This document shows, piece after piece, positions 26,076-35,124 of a stretch of DNA of 64,000 nucleotides (the first letter of the stretch is position 1; each line of letters begins with the position of its first letter). Source of the DNA: JADJPO01 sp963825645 (GTDB lineage Bacteria; Actinomycetota; Actinomycetes; Actinomycetales; Kineosporiaceae); the NCBI GenBank assembly GCA_963825645.1, contig CAWGTT010000002.1:558001-622000 (forward strand), read 5' to 3'. Both the position numbers and the translations under genes were made by a program. The notes under the pieces were generated by a model. That model was not told the DNA's origin and made no database searches. It worked only from the letters and a program-made list of their open reading frames with translations.

Positions 26076-26855
26076 ATGGACCCGGCAGCAATCGTGGGCC
26101 TGGTGATCGCGTTCGGAGCGATCATGGCCTCGAACGTCCTCGAAGGCGGCAACCCAATCCACCTGTTCGCCCCGGCCGCACTGATCCTGATCTTCGTCGG
26201 CACCTTCGCCGCGACGATGGCGTCGGGCACGTTGCCCGGCACGATCGGCGCGATCAAGTGGTTGATCTACGCGTTCACGGCCAAGAAGGTCGACCTCCAC
26301 GCCGCCATCGACCCGCTGGTCAAGATGGCCGAGAAGGCGCGGCGCGAGGGCCTGCTGGCCCTGGAGACGGAGATCGAAAGCGTCGAGGACGAGTTCATGA
26401 AGCGGGCGCTACAGCTCGCCGTGGACGGCACCGACCCCGACGACCTGTTCGAGATCCTCTCTGCCGAGGTGCGGGCCAAGAAGGCGGCCGCGGCCAAGGG
26501 GGGCGCCTTCTGGAGCGACGCGGGCTCCTACGCCCCGACCATCGGCATCATCGGAACCTGCATGGGACTGATCCACGCCCTGGGCAACCTCGACCAGCCG
26601 GAGAAGCTCGGCCACATGATCGCTGCCGCCTTCCTCGCCACGTTCTGGGGCATCCTGTCCGCGAACGTGATGTTCCTGCCCTGGGGCAAGCGGATCAAGG
26701 CCTGCGTGGCCGGTGAGGCCAACCGCATGGAGATCATCATCGATGGCGTCCTGGCGATCCAGGCCGGGTCCAACCCGCGCGTGGTCGCCACCAAGCTCAG
26801 GTCGAAGATCGTGGCTGACGCCCCCGGCTCGGCAGCGGAGAAGGAAGCGGCATGA
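26076..26855 (+). CDS. motA: MotA stator subunit
   Basis: A 259-residue protein with AAAGGAG upstream of its ATG. Four membrane helices are expected, including IVGLVIAFGAIMASNVLEGG and LFAPAALILIFVGTFAATMA. The cytoplasmic loop carries charged residues (KMAEKARREGLLALE) that engage FliG. The C-terminal part has the conserved APTIGIIGTCMGLIHALGNL. It forms the ion-conducting stator with MotB, whose gene overlaps it by 4 bases. Confidence 0.96.
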   Translation: MDPAAIVGLVIAFGAIMASNVLEGGNPIHLFAPAALILIFVGTFAATMASGTLPGTIGAIKWLIYAFTAKKVDLHAAIDPLVKMAEKARREGLLALETEIESVEDEFMKRALQLAVDGTDPDDLFEILSAEVRAKKAAAAKGGAFWSDAGSYAPTIGIIGTCMGLIHALGNLDQPEKLGHMIAAAFLATFWGILSANVMFLPWGKRIKACVAGEANRMEIIIDGVLAIQAGSNPRVVATKLRSKIVADAPGSAAEKEAA

Positions 26856-27781
26856 GCGGCGGTGGTCACGCGAGGCGGACCCACGAGGAGGAGCACGAGG
26901 AGCACGAGAACCACGAGCGCTGGCTCGTCAGCTACGCCGACATGATGACCCTGCTCATGGTGCTGTTCATCGTGATGTTCGCTGTCAGCCAGGTCGACCA
27001 GAAGAAGTTCGCGGCGATCAAGGTCGGTCTGGCGGCCGGGTTCGGCGCGCCGGTGGCGATCCTGCACGGCGGCGACGCCCTGCTCGACCCTGGCGGAGCG
27101 GTGGCCCCCGACAGCGTCAACCTCGCCGGCGATGCCAGTGGTCAGACCCGGACCGCCAACGAGAACCCGATGCCCTCCCCCGAGCAGGTGGCCGCCGTCG
27201 TCCGGGCCACCACGCGGGCCTCGGTGCGCGGGGAGGTCGACAAGCTCGAAGAGGCCAAGAAGGAGCTTCGCGCCGCCCTCAAGAAGGCCGGGGTCAAGAA
27301 CGGGGCGACCTTCCGGATCGACGAGCGTGGCCTGGTGGTCAGCATCGCCACTGACGACGTGCTGTTCACCAACGGAAGCGCCGTCCTGCAGCCCGGTGGC
27401 CGCAGAATCCTCGACGCGCTGGCGCCGACCCTGGCCAAGCTGCCGAATCGGCTCAGCATCGATGGGCACACCAACTCAGTGCCGATCACGACGGCGCGAT
27501 ACCCCTCGAACTGGGAGCTGTCGACCGACCGCGCCACCCGGGTGCTGCGTCACCTGTCCTCCCGGGTGCCGGCCACCCGGATGTCGGCGACGGGCTTCGC
27601 GGACACCCGCCCCCTGCGGGCCACCCGCGACGCCAAGGCGCTGGTGGTCAACCGCCGGGTCGAGATCGTCGTGCTGGCCGCCCTGGACAACGCGGCCGGC
27701 CGCGCGGTCGCCGAGCTGGCCAACCAGGACGGCACAACACCACAACCGTCAAGTGAGGCGGTCAACGGGTCGAGTCACTGA
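26852..27781 (+). CDS. motB: MotB stator subunit
   Basis: A 309-residue protein. A single membrane helix follows a His/Glu-rich start, and SYADMMTLLMVLFIVMFAVS places the essential ion-binding Asp at residue 30. The OmpA-like peptidoglycan-binding domain (LSIDGHTNSVPITT, NWELSTDRATRVLRHL) is at the C-terminus. Proton versus sodium use cannot be decided safely from these residues. Confidence 0.96.
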   Translation: MSGGGHARRTHEEEHEEHENHERWLVSYADMMTLLMVLFIVMFAVSQVDQKKFAAIKVGLAAGFGAPVAILHGGDALLDPGGAVAPDSVNLAGDASGQTRTANENPMPSPEQVAAVVRATTRASVRGEVDKLEEAKKELRAALKKAGVKNGATFRIDERGLVVSIATDDVLFTNGSAVLQPGGRRILDALAPTLAKLPNRLSIDGHTNSVPITTARYPSNWELSTDRATRVLRHLSSRVPATRMSATGFADTRPLRATRDAKALVVNRRVEIVVLAALDNAAGRAVAELANQDGTTPQPSSEAVNGSSH

Positions 27782-27823
27782 GTTGGACCTGTGGATCGGA
27801 CGGGCACGACGCAAGGGGAGACG

Positions 27824-28282
27824 ATGGCCGACACGGACGACGCCCCGGCGCAGGCGGCAGGCGGCGGCAAGAAGAAGCTGATCATGATCATCGCAGTGGT
27901 GGTCGCGCTCGGCGCCGGTGCCTTCTTCTTCCTCAAGCCCGGTGGCGAGGCCGCCGCCGTCCCCGGCGCGCCCAGCCCCTCGCCGTCCTATGAGGCGGGC
28001 CCGATCATCCAGCTCGAGCCGGTCACGGTCAACCTGGCCGGCGGTCACTTCCTCAAGCTGGGTATGGCACTTCAGACCACCCCGGACGCCGCCGGCCACG
28101 GAGAGGTCTCCGGCGCGAAGGCCCTGGACGCCGCCATCAAGCTGTTCAGCAACATGAGCATCGACGAGCTCGCCGACGCCGACGGACGAGAACACGCCAA
28201 GGAGCAACTGGTGGAGGAGGTGTCCGAGCTGTACCACCACGGCGTGTTCGACATCTACTTCACCGAGTTCGTCATGCAGTGA
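27824..28282 (+). CDS. fliL: FliL basal-body-associated protein
   Basis: 152 residues from the ATG of MADTDDAP, which has AAGGGGAG upstream; an upstream GTG is less likely. A Lys-rich stretch precedes one membrane helix (LIMIIAVVVALGAGAFFFL). The extracytoplasmic part has the family features YEAGPIIQLEPVTVNLAGGH and the end VFDIYFTEFVMQ. It surrounds the stator plug and supports motor function. Confidence 0.9.
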   Translation: MADTDDAPAQAAGGGKKKLIMIIAVVVALGAGAFFFLKPGGEAAAVPGAPSPSPSYEAGPIIQLEPVTVNLAGGHFLKLGMALQTTPDAAGHGEVSGAKALDAAIKLFSNMSIDELADADGREHAKEQLVEEVSELYHHGVFDIYFTEFVMQ

Positions 28283-28357
28283 GACTCGCACCGGTGCCCG
28301 TCGTGTCACGCCGTGCTGACGGCGTGGGCCTGCTCAAGACCGGCGGGGGAACTCCCG

Positions 28358-29281
28358 ATGCCAATCGATGTGACCACAACCGGCTTCGCTGCCAGCGCAC
28401 GCCGCCGGCGCGGAGAGGCCCGCGCCTACGACTTCCGCAGGCCGGTCCGGCTGACGCGCGAGCACTCGCACCTGCTCAAAGTGACGATGCAAACGTTCGC
28501 ACGACAGTCCACCACCGTGCTCACCACCAGCCTGCGCGCCCTCTGCCAGATCGGTGCCCCGCAGATCGAGGAGCTGAGCTACGACGAGTTCCTCACCACG
28601 GCCGCCGATCAGTCGGTCTGTGCCGTGCTCACCCTCGACCCGTGGCCCGGCAAGGCCCTGATGACCTTCGAGCTGTCCGCCCTGCTCACGATGATCGACC
28701 ACCAGCTCGGCGGCATGGGCAGTCCGAACCAGCCGGACCGGGCGCTCACGGACATCGAGCAGGTACTGCTGCGCCAGCTGATCACCCGCATGCTCAGCGA
28801 GCTGGCCTACGCGCTGGAACCGATCGCCAAGAACGTGCAGCCGCAGCTGCACGGCCTGGAGGCCGACGCCCGGTTCGTCCAGGCGGCGGCCTCCACCGAC
28901 CCGGTGGTCGTGGCCAGGATGGACCTGTCGGTCGGGCAGAAGGAGAGCCAGCTGGCGATCTGCCTGCCGTACGCGATGCTCGCACCGGCGCTGGAGCTGG
29001 CCACCAACCACGACAACCAGGAACACGCGCGAGTGCGGCTGGCCGCCGCCGAGCAGACCCAGCGACGGCTGACCGCCGTCGACGTCGAGGTGTCGGTCCG
29101 GTTCGAGTCAGTGCGGATGTCATCGCAGTCGATCGGCCGCCTCGACGTCGGCGACGTGATCACCTTCCCGCACCGGACCACCGCTCCGCTCGCCGTCACC
29201 TCGGCCTCGACCGTCTTCGCCCACGCCATCCCGGGGGCCGCCGGCCGCCGGCTCGCCGTCCTGATCGTCTCGGGCCAGTGA
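28358..29281 (+). CDS. fliM: FliM motor switch protein
   Basis: 307 residues from the ATG of MPIDVTTTGF, with GGGGGAA upstream. The middle domain includes YDFRRPVRLTREHSHLL, LELATN, and a C-terminal SpoA-like domain (LTAVDVEVSVRFESV, GRLDVGDVITFPH). The N-terminal CheY-binding motif LSQxEIDALL of proteobacterial FliM is absent; the start is Arg-rich instead. How phospho-CheY meets this switch is therefore unclear. Confidence 0.93.
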   Translation: MPIDVTTTGFAASARRRRGEARAYDFRRPVRLTREHSHLLKVTMQTFARQSTTVLTTSLRALCQIGAPQIEELSYDEFLTTAADQSVCAVLTLDPWPGKALMTFELSALLTMIDHQLGGMGSPNQPDRALTDIEQVLLRQLITRMLSELAYALEPIAKNVQPQLHGLEADARFVQAAASTDPVVVARMDLSVGQKESQLAICLPYAMLAPALELATNHDNQEHARVRLAAAEQTQRRLTAVDVEVSVRFESVRMSSQSIGRLDVGDVITFPHRTTAPLAVTSASTVFAHAIPGAAGRRLAVLIVSGQ

Positions 29282-29318
29282 ACGCCATGGTCACGCCTCG
29301 AACCATGTGGGAGTCATC

Positions 29319-30164
29319 ATGAGCTTCTCCGCCTCGCCGCTCGTTCCGGGGCAGCAGGTGCCAGGTCAGGACGACCCATGGGCGCGCGCAGCCGGCCAGG
29401 TGCTCGCCGCCGTCACCGAGGCGATCAGCCAGGTCCCCAGCGCATCCGCGCTGACCGCGGGCCAGGCCGTCGCCGAGACCGACGTCCAGCTGCCCGACCC
29501 GGCGGGGGCAGCCGTCACCGCTTACCTCGGCGCCGGCGTCGAGGGCAAGGTACTGCTCGTGGTCGGCCAGGAGCTGGTCGACGCCCTGTCCGGCACGCCG
29601 TTCGGGGCGGTGGAACCGGCCCAGGCGCTCAAGCCGGCTCTGGAGACACTGGCCGCCGGCCTGGGCGGACGGCTCGAGGGCGAACCGACCGGCATCGGCG
29701 TTGAGGACTGCCTCGAGGTGCTCGCCGGCGGCACCACCGTTCTGGTGCCTCTGCACACTGCCGATGGCACCAGCGGCGCCCCCGGCGCCGTGGCCGCCCT
29801 GATCGGCGTCAGCTTGAACGTCGTGCCGGCGACGTCGCCGACCATCGCCGCGGGCGGGGCCGCCGGCGCCCCGGGCGGCGCGGCAGCCACTGCGGCGAGC
29901 GGCAACACGAGCAGCAACACGTGGGGCATCGACATGCTCCGCGACGTCGAGATGGAGGTCACCTGCGAACTGGGCCGGACCCGGATGACCGTGCGCCAGC
30001 TGCTCGCCCTGGCCCCCGGGGACGTCGTCGAGCTGGACCGCCTGGCCGGTGCCCCGGCCGACCTGCTCGTCAACGGCACACTGCTGGCACGCGGCGAGGT
30101 CGTCGTCGTCGACGAGAGCTTCGGTCTGCGGATCACCGAGATCGTCACCCAGGACGCGCCGTGA
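29319..30164 (+). CDS. fliN: FliN/FliY-type motor switch protein
   Basis: 281 residues from the ATG with GGGAG upstream. The C-terminal SpoA domain is diagnostic (LRDVEMEVTCELGRTRMTVR, LLALAPGDVVELDRLAG, GEVVVVDESFGLRITEIV). The ~160-residue N-terminal part, ALTAGQAVAETDVQLP and GKVLLVVGQELVDAL, resembles the CheC/FliY-like domain but lacks an obvious phosphatase motif. An Ala/Gly-rich linker joins the two. The stop overlaps fliO. Confidence 0.9.
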   Translation: MSFSASPLVPGQQVPGQDDPWARAAGQVLAAVTEAISQVPSASALTAGQAVAETDVQLPDPAGAAVTAYLGAGVEGKVLLVVGQELVDALSGTPFGAVEPAQALKPALETLAAGLGGRLEGEPTGIGVEDCLEVLAGGTTVLVPLHTADGTSGAPGAVAALIGVSLNVVPATSPTIAAGGAAGAPGGAAATAASGNTSSNTWGIDMLRDVEMEVTCELGRTRMTVRQLLALAPGDVVELDRLAGAPADLLVNGTLLARGEVVVVDESFGLRITEIVTQDAP

Positions 30165-30556
30165 GCGCTGCTATTCCGTTGGCCGCGGCCATGACGGCGA
30201 CGTCGGACCTGGTGCTGCTGGGCCGGGTGACGCTGTCCCTGCTGGTCGTGCTGACCGTGGCCGTGCTCGCAGCCCGGCTCGCTCGCCGCGCCGGCGGCGG
30301 CGCCGGTGCCGGCTCGGTGCGCATGCGGGCCCGGCTAGGACTCACCCGCGAGGCCAGCCTGGCCGTCGTCGAGATCGGTGACCGCGCGCTGGTCCTCGGT
30401 GTGACGCCGTCCTCGGTCCGGCTGCTGACCACCTTGGACGCCGCCGCGCTCGGCGGCGACCCACTGCTCACCGAGCCCCCCGCGGCGGACGCCACCCGCC
30501 CAACGGTCCGCCAGCTGCTCGAGACCCTGCGCGACCGGACGGCGCGGAGGAGGTAA
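30161..30556 (+). CDS. fliO: FliO export apparatus assembly protein
   Basis: 131 residues from the GTG that overlaps the fliN stop. One membrane helix (LLGRVTLSLLVVLTVAVLAARL) is followed by a small soluble domain with VVEIGDRALVLGVTPSSVRLL, the conserved part of FliO. It assists assembly of the FliP ring. The fliN-fliO-fliP order supports the call. Confidence 0.87.
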   Translation: MSAAIPLAAAMTATSDLVLLGRVTLSLLVVLTVAVLAARLARRAGGGAGAGSVRMRARLGLTREASLAVVEIGDRALVLGVTPSSVRLLTTLDAAALGGDPLLTEPPAADATRPTVRQLLETLRDRTARRR

Positions 30557-30561
30557 GCCCG

Positions 30562-31374
30562 ATGGACCTCGCCCGGATCACCCGAGCGCTGCTCGTGGCC
30601 GCCCTGTTGGGCTGGCTGCTCCTCGTCGTGGGGACGGCTGCGGCTCCGCAGGCGCTGGCTGCCACCTCGCCGGTGCCCGGTCCCGTGGCCCCGAGCAGCC
30701 CCGCCGAGCCGAGCACCGACCCGCAGATCACGGTGAGCGTGCCCGGTCAGCCGAGCAGCGTCGTCCAGCTGATCGTGCTGGTCACCGTGATCGGGGTGGC
30801 ACCGTCGCTGCTCCTGCTCTGCACCGCGTTTACGAAGATCGTCGTGGTGCTATCGCTGACCCGCAGCGCGATGGGCACCCAGGGCGTGCCGCCCAACCAG
30901 GTGCTGATCGGGCTGGCTCTGTTCCTGTCCCTGTTCGTGATGGGCCCGGTGGTCGACGCGGTCAACGAGCAGGGCATCTCGCCGTACATGAGCGGCGCGA
31001 AGACGGCGAGCCAGGCCTTCGACGACGGCTCGGTCCCGTTGCGCGAGTTCATGCTCGATCACACCCGTGACGAGGAGCTCGCGCTGATGACCAAGGCGGC
31101 GGATCAGCCGCTGCCCACGAGCCGCGAGGCCGTCTCGTTGCGCACCCTGGTGCCGGCCTTCGTGATCAGCGAGCTGCGCGGGGCCTTCATCATCGGGTTC
31201 GTCGTGTTCATCCCGTTCCTCGTGGTCGATATCGTCGTCAGCGCGATCCTGATGTCACTGGGCATGGTGATGCTGCCGCCGGCGCTGGTGTCGCTGCCGT
31301 TCAAGCTGCTGCTCTTCGTGCTGGTCGACGGCTGGACCCTGATCGTGACCACCTTGCTGGGCACCTACCGGTAG
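30562..31374 (+). CDS. fliP: FliP export gate protein
   Basis: A 270-residue protein, ATG with GGAGG upstream. A cleavable-looking signal sequence is followed by the conserved membrane core: LIVLVTVIGVAPSLLLLCTA, RSAMGTQGVPPNQVLIGLAL, FVISELRGAFIIGFVVFIPF. Five FliP copies, with FliQ and FliR, form the export gate. Confidence 0.96.
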   Translation: MDLARITRALLVAALLGWLLLVVGTAAAPQALAATSPVPGPVAPSSPAEPSTDPQITVSVPGQPSSVVQLIVLVTVIGVAPSLLLLCTAFTKIVVVLSLTRSAMGTQGVPPNQVLIGLALFLSLFVMGPVVDAVNEQGISPYMSGAKTASQAFDDGSVPLREFMLDHTRDEELALMTKAADQPLPTSREAVSLRTLVPAFVISELRGAFIIGFVVFIPFLVVDIVVSAILMSLGMVMLPPALVSLPFKLLLFVLVDGWTLIVTTLLGTYR

Positions 31375-31389
31375 CCGGGAGGCCGACCC

Positions 31390-31659
31390 ATGTCCGACTC
31401 CATCATCCAGATCGTCGCCGCGGCACTGCTCACCGCGGCCAAGATCGCCGGCCCGGTGCTGATCACCACCCTGGTCGTCGGGCTGCTGCTGTCGATCGTC
31501 CAGTCGGCGACCCAGATCCAGGAACAGACCCTTACCTTCCTGCCCAAGCTGGCCGCCTCGGCCCTGGTGCTGGTGGTGACCGGCGCGTGGGCGCTGCGAG
31601 TGCTGGAGTCGTTCACCCGTGAGCTGTTCGACATGGTCCCCCGGCTGCTCGCCGGCTGA
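31390..31659 (+). CDS. fliQ: FliQ export gate protein
   Basis: An 89-residue protein with two membrane helices (VLITTLVVGLLLSIVQSATQ; ALVLVVTGAWALRVL) and the conserved QEQTLTFLPKLAA between them. Size is typical. fliR does not follow directly: an unrelated secreted-protein gene lies between. Confidence 0.95.
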   Translation: MSDSIIQIVAAALLTAAKIAGPVLITTLVVGLLLSIVQSATQIQEQTLTFLPKLAASALVLVVTGAWALRVLESFTRELFDMVPRLLAG

Positions 31660-31676
31660 CGTCACACGCGCGAGCC

Positions 31677-31705
31677 CTCAACGCGGCCACGCCCGGTGCC
31701 GACGA
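31677..31705 (+). promoter_or_regulatory. Possible FliA-type promoter of the fliQ-fliR intervening gene
   Basis: CTCAA (31677-31681), a 16-base spacer and GCCGACGA (31698-31705). The spacer is one base longer than in the four stronger sites. It would start transcription about 35 bases before the secreted-protein ATG. Confidence 0.35.
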
Positions 31706-31745
31706 AGAGATCACCACCATGTCGTCGCACCGGGGAGAGCACCGC

Positions 31746-32834
31746 ATGCGCAGCTGGATCAGGCACCGGAACACCGCGACCACCCTGACCACCCCGACCA
31801 CCCTGACCATCCCGACCACCCAGCCCCCTCGACAGCTGGCTCGACGCCGAGCCCGGCTGCGACCCGTCGCCGTCCTGGCGAGCGTCGGCGGGCTGGTCGG
31901 CGGGCTGCTCACCGCCGCCGCTCCGGCGCAGGCGGCGATCGCCCTGCCCGGAGGCCGGCCCGCCTTCGTGGTGAGCACCATGACCGGCCCGGTCAACAAG
32001 ATCACGGTCCGGGTGGCGCAGTACCAGTTCCGCAGCACCGGCGTTGTCACCCAGGAGTACTGGACCTGGCGGCAGAACATGATCAAGGGCAAGAACCAGG
32101 GCTACTGGACCAAGCCCGGCAGCGGGTACACCACCAGCGGCTGCCTGCACAACTGTCCGATCCGCACCCCGGTCGGCTTCCAGAGCGGACGGCGCGGAAA
32201 GAAGATGTCGGGCAGGTTCTGGGTCTCCCGTGGCGTGCTGACCATCCGCTGGAGCAAGAGCTCGGTCGAGAAGTGGCGGGTCAACACCAGCCAGAGGTCC
32301 GTCGCCGGCCTGACCCTGATCGGCAAGAGCCGCGCCGACCGGGGCTGGGGGCTGGGGTCCAAGCAGGGGCTCGGCCGCGCGGTCGGGATCAAGGCGATCT
32401 ACGCCGCCGAGCGGCTCTACGGTCCCTACGCGAGCAACGCCTACGGCCAGCCCACCAGGTACACCAACGTCGGCTTCAGCTACGCCGACTACAACCTGTG
32501 CAGGAACGGGATCTGCATGCAGGGCAAGTACGTCACCGCCGCGAACAAGAAGACCTGGTACTCCTCGTACTACGCGGCGAACCCGGCCAAGGACGGGCGC
32601 AAGGTGTTCCGCAACCACCAGACCGGCGTCGTCCAGCAGATGGAGAGCCCCGGCTCGCGCTGCATCAGCCGGGGCGGCGGGCACACCGAGGCACTGCTCC
32701 AGGCCCTCGACGACCGCGGTCGGATCGTCGGCCTCATCGGGGTCGAGGCGAGCCTGAGCCAGCAACGTCGTGGCCAGGCCGTGGTGACCGCCTTCGCGAT
32801 GGTGCAACCCGCCGTCCGGTCTGCTCTGGGCTGA
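31746..32834 (+). CDS. Unknown secreted protein inserted between fliQ and fliR
   Basis: 362 residues from the ATG with GGGGAGAG upstream; ATG 31719 in the same frame is an alternative. The N-terminus has a Thr/Pro repeat (TTLTTPTTLTIPTT), an Arg-rich patch and a signal sequence ending TAAAPAQA-A. The mature part is basic, rich in Tyr, Trp, Lys and Gly, with cysteines in GCLHNCP, LCRNGICMQ and RCISR that could form disulfides. No family is recognised. The gene interrupts the normally contiguous fliP-fliQ-fliR set and has a possible FliA promoter, so a surface role linked to motility is conceivable but unproven. Confidence 0.8.
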   Translation: MRSWIRHRNTATTLTTPTTLTIPTTQPPRQLARRRARLRPVAVLASVGGLVGGLLTAAAPAQAAIALPGGRPAFVVSTMTGPVNKITVRVAQYQFRSTGVVTQEYWTWRQNMIKGKNQGYWTKPGSGYTTSGCLHNCPIRTPVGFQSGRRGKKMSGRFWVSRGVLTIRWSKSSVEKWRVNTSQRSVAGLTLIGKSRADRGWGLGSKQGLGRAVGIKAIYAAERLYGPYASNAYGQPTRYTNVGFSYADYNLCRNGICMQGKYVTAANKKTWYSSYYAANPAKDGRKVFRNHQTGVVQQMESPGSRCISRGGGHTEALLQALDDRGRIVGLIGVEASLSQQRRGQAVVTAFAMVQPAVRSALG

Positions 32835-32856
32835 CCCCGGTGGGGCCCGAGGTGAC

Positions 32857-33639
32857 ATGAACGGACTGCAGCTCGGCCTCGCCGAGAGCGCCCTTGCGGG
32901 CTACCTGCTCGCTCTGGCCCGCACTGCCGCGTTCGTCCTGGTCACCCCGCCGTTCAACGCCCGCAACATCCCCGCCCGGGCTCGGGTCGGCCTGGCCGTG
33001 GCACTGGCTCTGCCACTGTCGGGGCCGACCCAGGCCCGGGCCCCCGAGCTCGGGTCGGCGAGCATGCTGCTGGCCAGCGTCACCGAGGTGATGGTCGGGC
33101 TGACCCTGGGCTTCTTGGTGCTGATCGCCGTCGCCACGATCCAGAGCGTCGGCGAGCTGCTCGACCTGGTCGGCGGCTTCACGCTGAGCGTCGCCCTCGA
33201 CCCGATGCTCATGGTGCAGAGCTCGGTGCTCGGCCGGCTGCACCAGCTGACCGCGGCGGCTGTGCTGTTCACCACCGGCGGCCACTTGATGGTGCTGCAC
33301 GGCCTGGCCCGGACCATGACGGTGGGCGCCGCTCCGTTGCTCGACTTCGAGCAGGTGGCCCGGGCTGTGACCGGTGACGTGGCGGTGTTGTTCCTCAGCG
33401 CGATCCAGATCGCCGCCCCGGTGATCGCGGCGATGCTGGTGGCCGACGTCGCCCTCGGCCTGCTCACCAGGGCCGCACCGGCGATCAACCCGTTCGCGCT
33501 GAGCTTCCCGTTGAAGATCGTGTTCACTCTGCTGCTCGGCGGTCTGGTGCTGACCCGGTTGCCCGAGGCGCTGAGCCGCAGCGTGGAGCACGCCGTGATC
33601 ACCATGCTCGACCTGGTCCGCGCCGCCGGCGGGGGGTGA
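32857..33639 (+). CDS. fliR: FliR export gate protein
   Basis: A 260-residue membrane protein. Family motifs include VTPPFNARNIPARARVGLAV, ELLDLVGGFTLSVALDP and the late ALGLLTRAAPAINPFALSF. It completes the FliPQR gate and contacts FlhB, whose gene starts 3 bases downstream. Confidence 0.95.
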   Translation: MNGLQLGLAESALAGYLLALARTAAFVLVTPPFNARNIPARARVGLAVALALPLSGPTQARAPELGSASMLLASVTEVMVGLTLGFLVLIAVATIQSVGELLDLVGGFTLSVALDPMLMVQSSVLGRLHQLTAAAVLFTTGGHLMVLHGLARTMTVGAAPLLDFEQVARAVTGDVAVLFLSAIQIAAPVIAAMLVADVALGLLTRAAPAINPFALSFPLKIVFTLLLGGLVLTRLPEALSRSVEHAVITMLDLVRAAGGG

Positions 33640-33642
33640 ACC

Positions 33643-34809
33643 GTGGCCGACGATGCCGGCAAGACCGAGAAACCCACCCCCAAGCGGCTTCGGGAGGCGC
33701 GCAAGGAGGGGAACTTCCCACGCACCCAGGACGCCGCGACCTGGATCTCCCTCGCGGCGGGCGCCGCGCTGCTCCCCCGCACCATGACCACGCTGTCCGT
33801 GCAGTTCCGTGACCTCGTCGCCCATCTGCCCGAGGTCGCCGCCGACCCCCGGCCGGAGCGCGCGCTCGCCGTGCTGGCCGAGGTGCCGACCGCGGTACTG
33901 ATGACCATCGCCCCCTTCTCGTTGGCGACCGCCGCCGGTGCCGTGCTCGGGTTCGCCGCGCAGGGCGTCTTCCCTTCGGGCAAGGGCCTCAAACCCAACG
34001 TCAAGAAGCTCAACCCGATCTCGGGGCTGAAGCGGATGCTCGGTCCGAAGGCCGCCTGGGAGGCGCTCAAGGCGCTGGTCAAGGTGATAGTGATCGCCGC
34101 GGCGGTCTGGGCCACAGGTCAAAACATGATCCCCCAGCTGGTCGGGTTCGGCACCATGCCGCTGTCGGTCATCATGGAGCGCACCCGCAACGGGGTGCTG
34201 ATCCTGCTCTGGACCGCCGTCGCCGCCGGCCTCGTGCTGGCCCTGGCCGACTACGCCTACCAGCGGCACACGGTGATGAAGAAGCTCAAGATGACCCCGC
34301 GCGAGATCAAGGACGAGGCCAAGCAGTCCGAGGGCGACCCGTTGATCAAGAGCGCCATCCGGTCCAAGCAGATGGCCATGAGCCGCAACCGGATGCTCAG
34401 CGCCGTCACCGACGCCGACGTCGTCCTGGTGAACCCGACGCACATCGCGGTGGCGCTGAAGTACGAGCGGACCAAGGGCGCCCCGCGGGTCGTGGCGCTG
34501 GGCAGCGGCTCCCTGGCCCTCAAGATCCGCGAGAAGGCCAAGGAGAATAGGGTGCCGGTGGTCGAGGACAAGCCGCTGGCCCGGTTGCTGTACCGGGTCT
34601 GCGACCTGGGCGACGAGATCCCGGCCGAGCTCTACGCGGCGGTGGCCCGGATCCTCGCCTTCGTCATGGCGGCCGGCAGGCCGGGCCGGACGGCGAGCGC
34701 GCGCCGTCCGAGCACGTTCGGCGCGAAACTGCCTGAGCTGCCGGCGAAGTCGGCGATGCGGGCCCGCCGGGCGCGGCAGGACCGGCGGGCCAGGGCCGGT
34801 GCCCGCTGA
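33643..34809 (+). CDS. flhB: FlhB export switch protein
   Basis: A 388-residue protein with a GTG start. The N-terminus (KTEKPTPKRLREARKEGNFP) is diagnostic. Four membrane helices follow. The self-cleaving motif is NPTH at about residues 264-267, after which FlhB changes substrate class from hook to filament on FliK contact. The C-terminal ~50 residues are an Arg/Ala-rich extension beyond the usual end. Confidence 0.96.
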   Translation: MADDAGKTEKPTPKRLREARKEGNFPRTQDAATWISLAAGAALLPRTMTTLSVQFRDLVAHLPEVAADPRPERALAVLAEVPTAVLMTIAPFSLATAAGAVLGFAAQGVFPSGKGLKPNVKKLNPISGLKRMLGPKAAWEALKALVKVIVIAAAVWATGQNMIPQLVGFGTMPLSVIMERTRNGVLILLWTAVAAGLVLALADYAYQRHTVMKKLKMTPREIKDEAKQSEGDPLIKSAIRSKQMAMSRNRMLSAVTDADVVLVNPTHIAVALKYERTKGAPRVVALGSGSLALKIREKAKENRVPVVEDKPLARLLYRVCDLGDEIPAELYAAVARILAFVMAAGRPGRTASARRPSTFGAKLPELPAKSAMRARRARQDRRARAGAR

Positions 34810-34820
34810 CCTGCGTCGGA

Positions 34821-35072
34821 GTGCACCTGAGAACGTCGACCGGGTACGCATCCTGTGGGCGACAGCGGCGAACGGCCGTGTGGAGCCTCAAGATCGGCAA
34901 CGGTCGGCTATGGACGACCCTCGCCAGGTCAAGCAACCGCACCGCCTCAGGCCTGCCCATGCGCGAGATGGTGGGGCTGGACGGGCGCGGCCAGCTCGTC
35001 CGGCTGGGCGTGAGCGGACCGGCGGCAGTGGCGCAGATCGAAGTCTTCCAGCGCAGGAACATGCCCACCTGA
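34821..35072 (+). CDS. Possible small protein downstream of flhB
   Basis: An 83-residue frame starting GTG 12 bases after flhB. From about residue 20 the third codon positions are strongly GC-biased and the composition looks natural (WSLKIGNGRLWTTLARSSN, MREMVGLDGRGQLVRLGVSG). The first 20 residues look less convincing, so the true start may be later. No family is recognised. It could instead be a remnant; the signal-peptidase gene converges on it from the right. Confidence 0.35.
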   Translation: MHLRTSTGYASCGRQRRTAVWSLKIGNGRLWTTLARSSNRTASGLPMREMVGLDGRGQLVRLGVSGPAAVAQIEVFQRRNMPT

Positions 35073-35124
35073 CCCAGGCGGCCCTGACCGAGCAGCTCGC
35101 CCCAGGGCGGCGTCGGAGGTGGTT

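Noticed and set aside
32734..34851. 705-residue minus-strand frame opposite fliR/flhB
   Set aside because: Composition is His/Arg/Gln-rich noise, and both plus-strand genes are well-known families.
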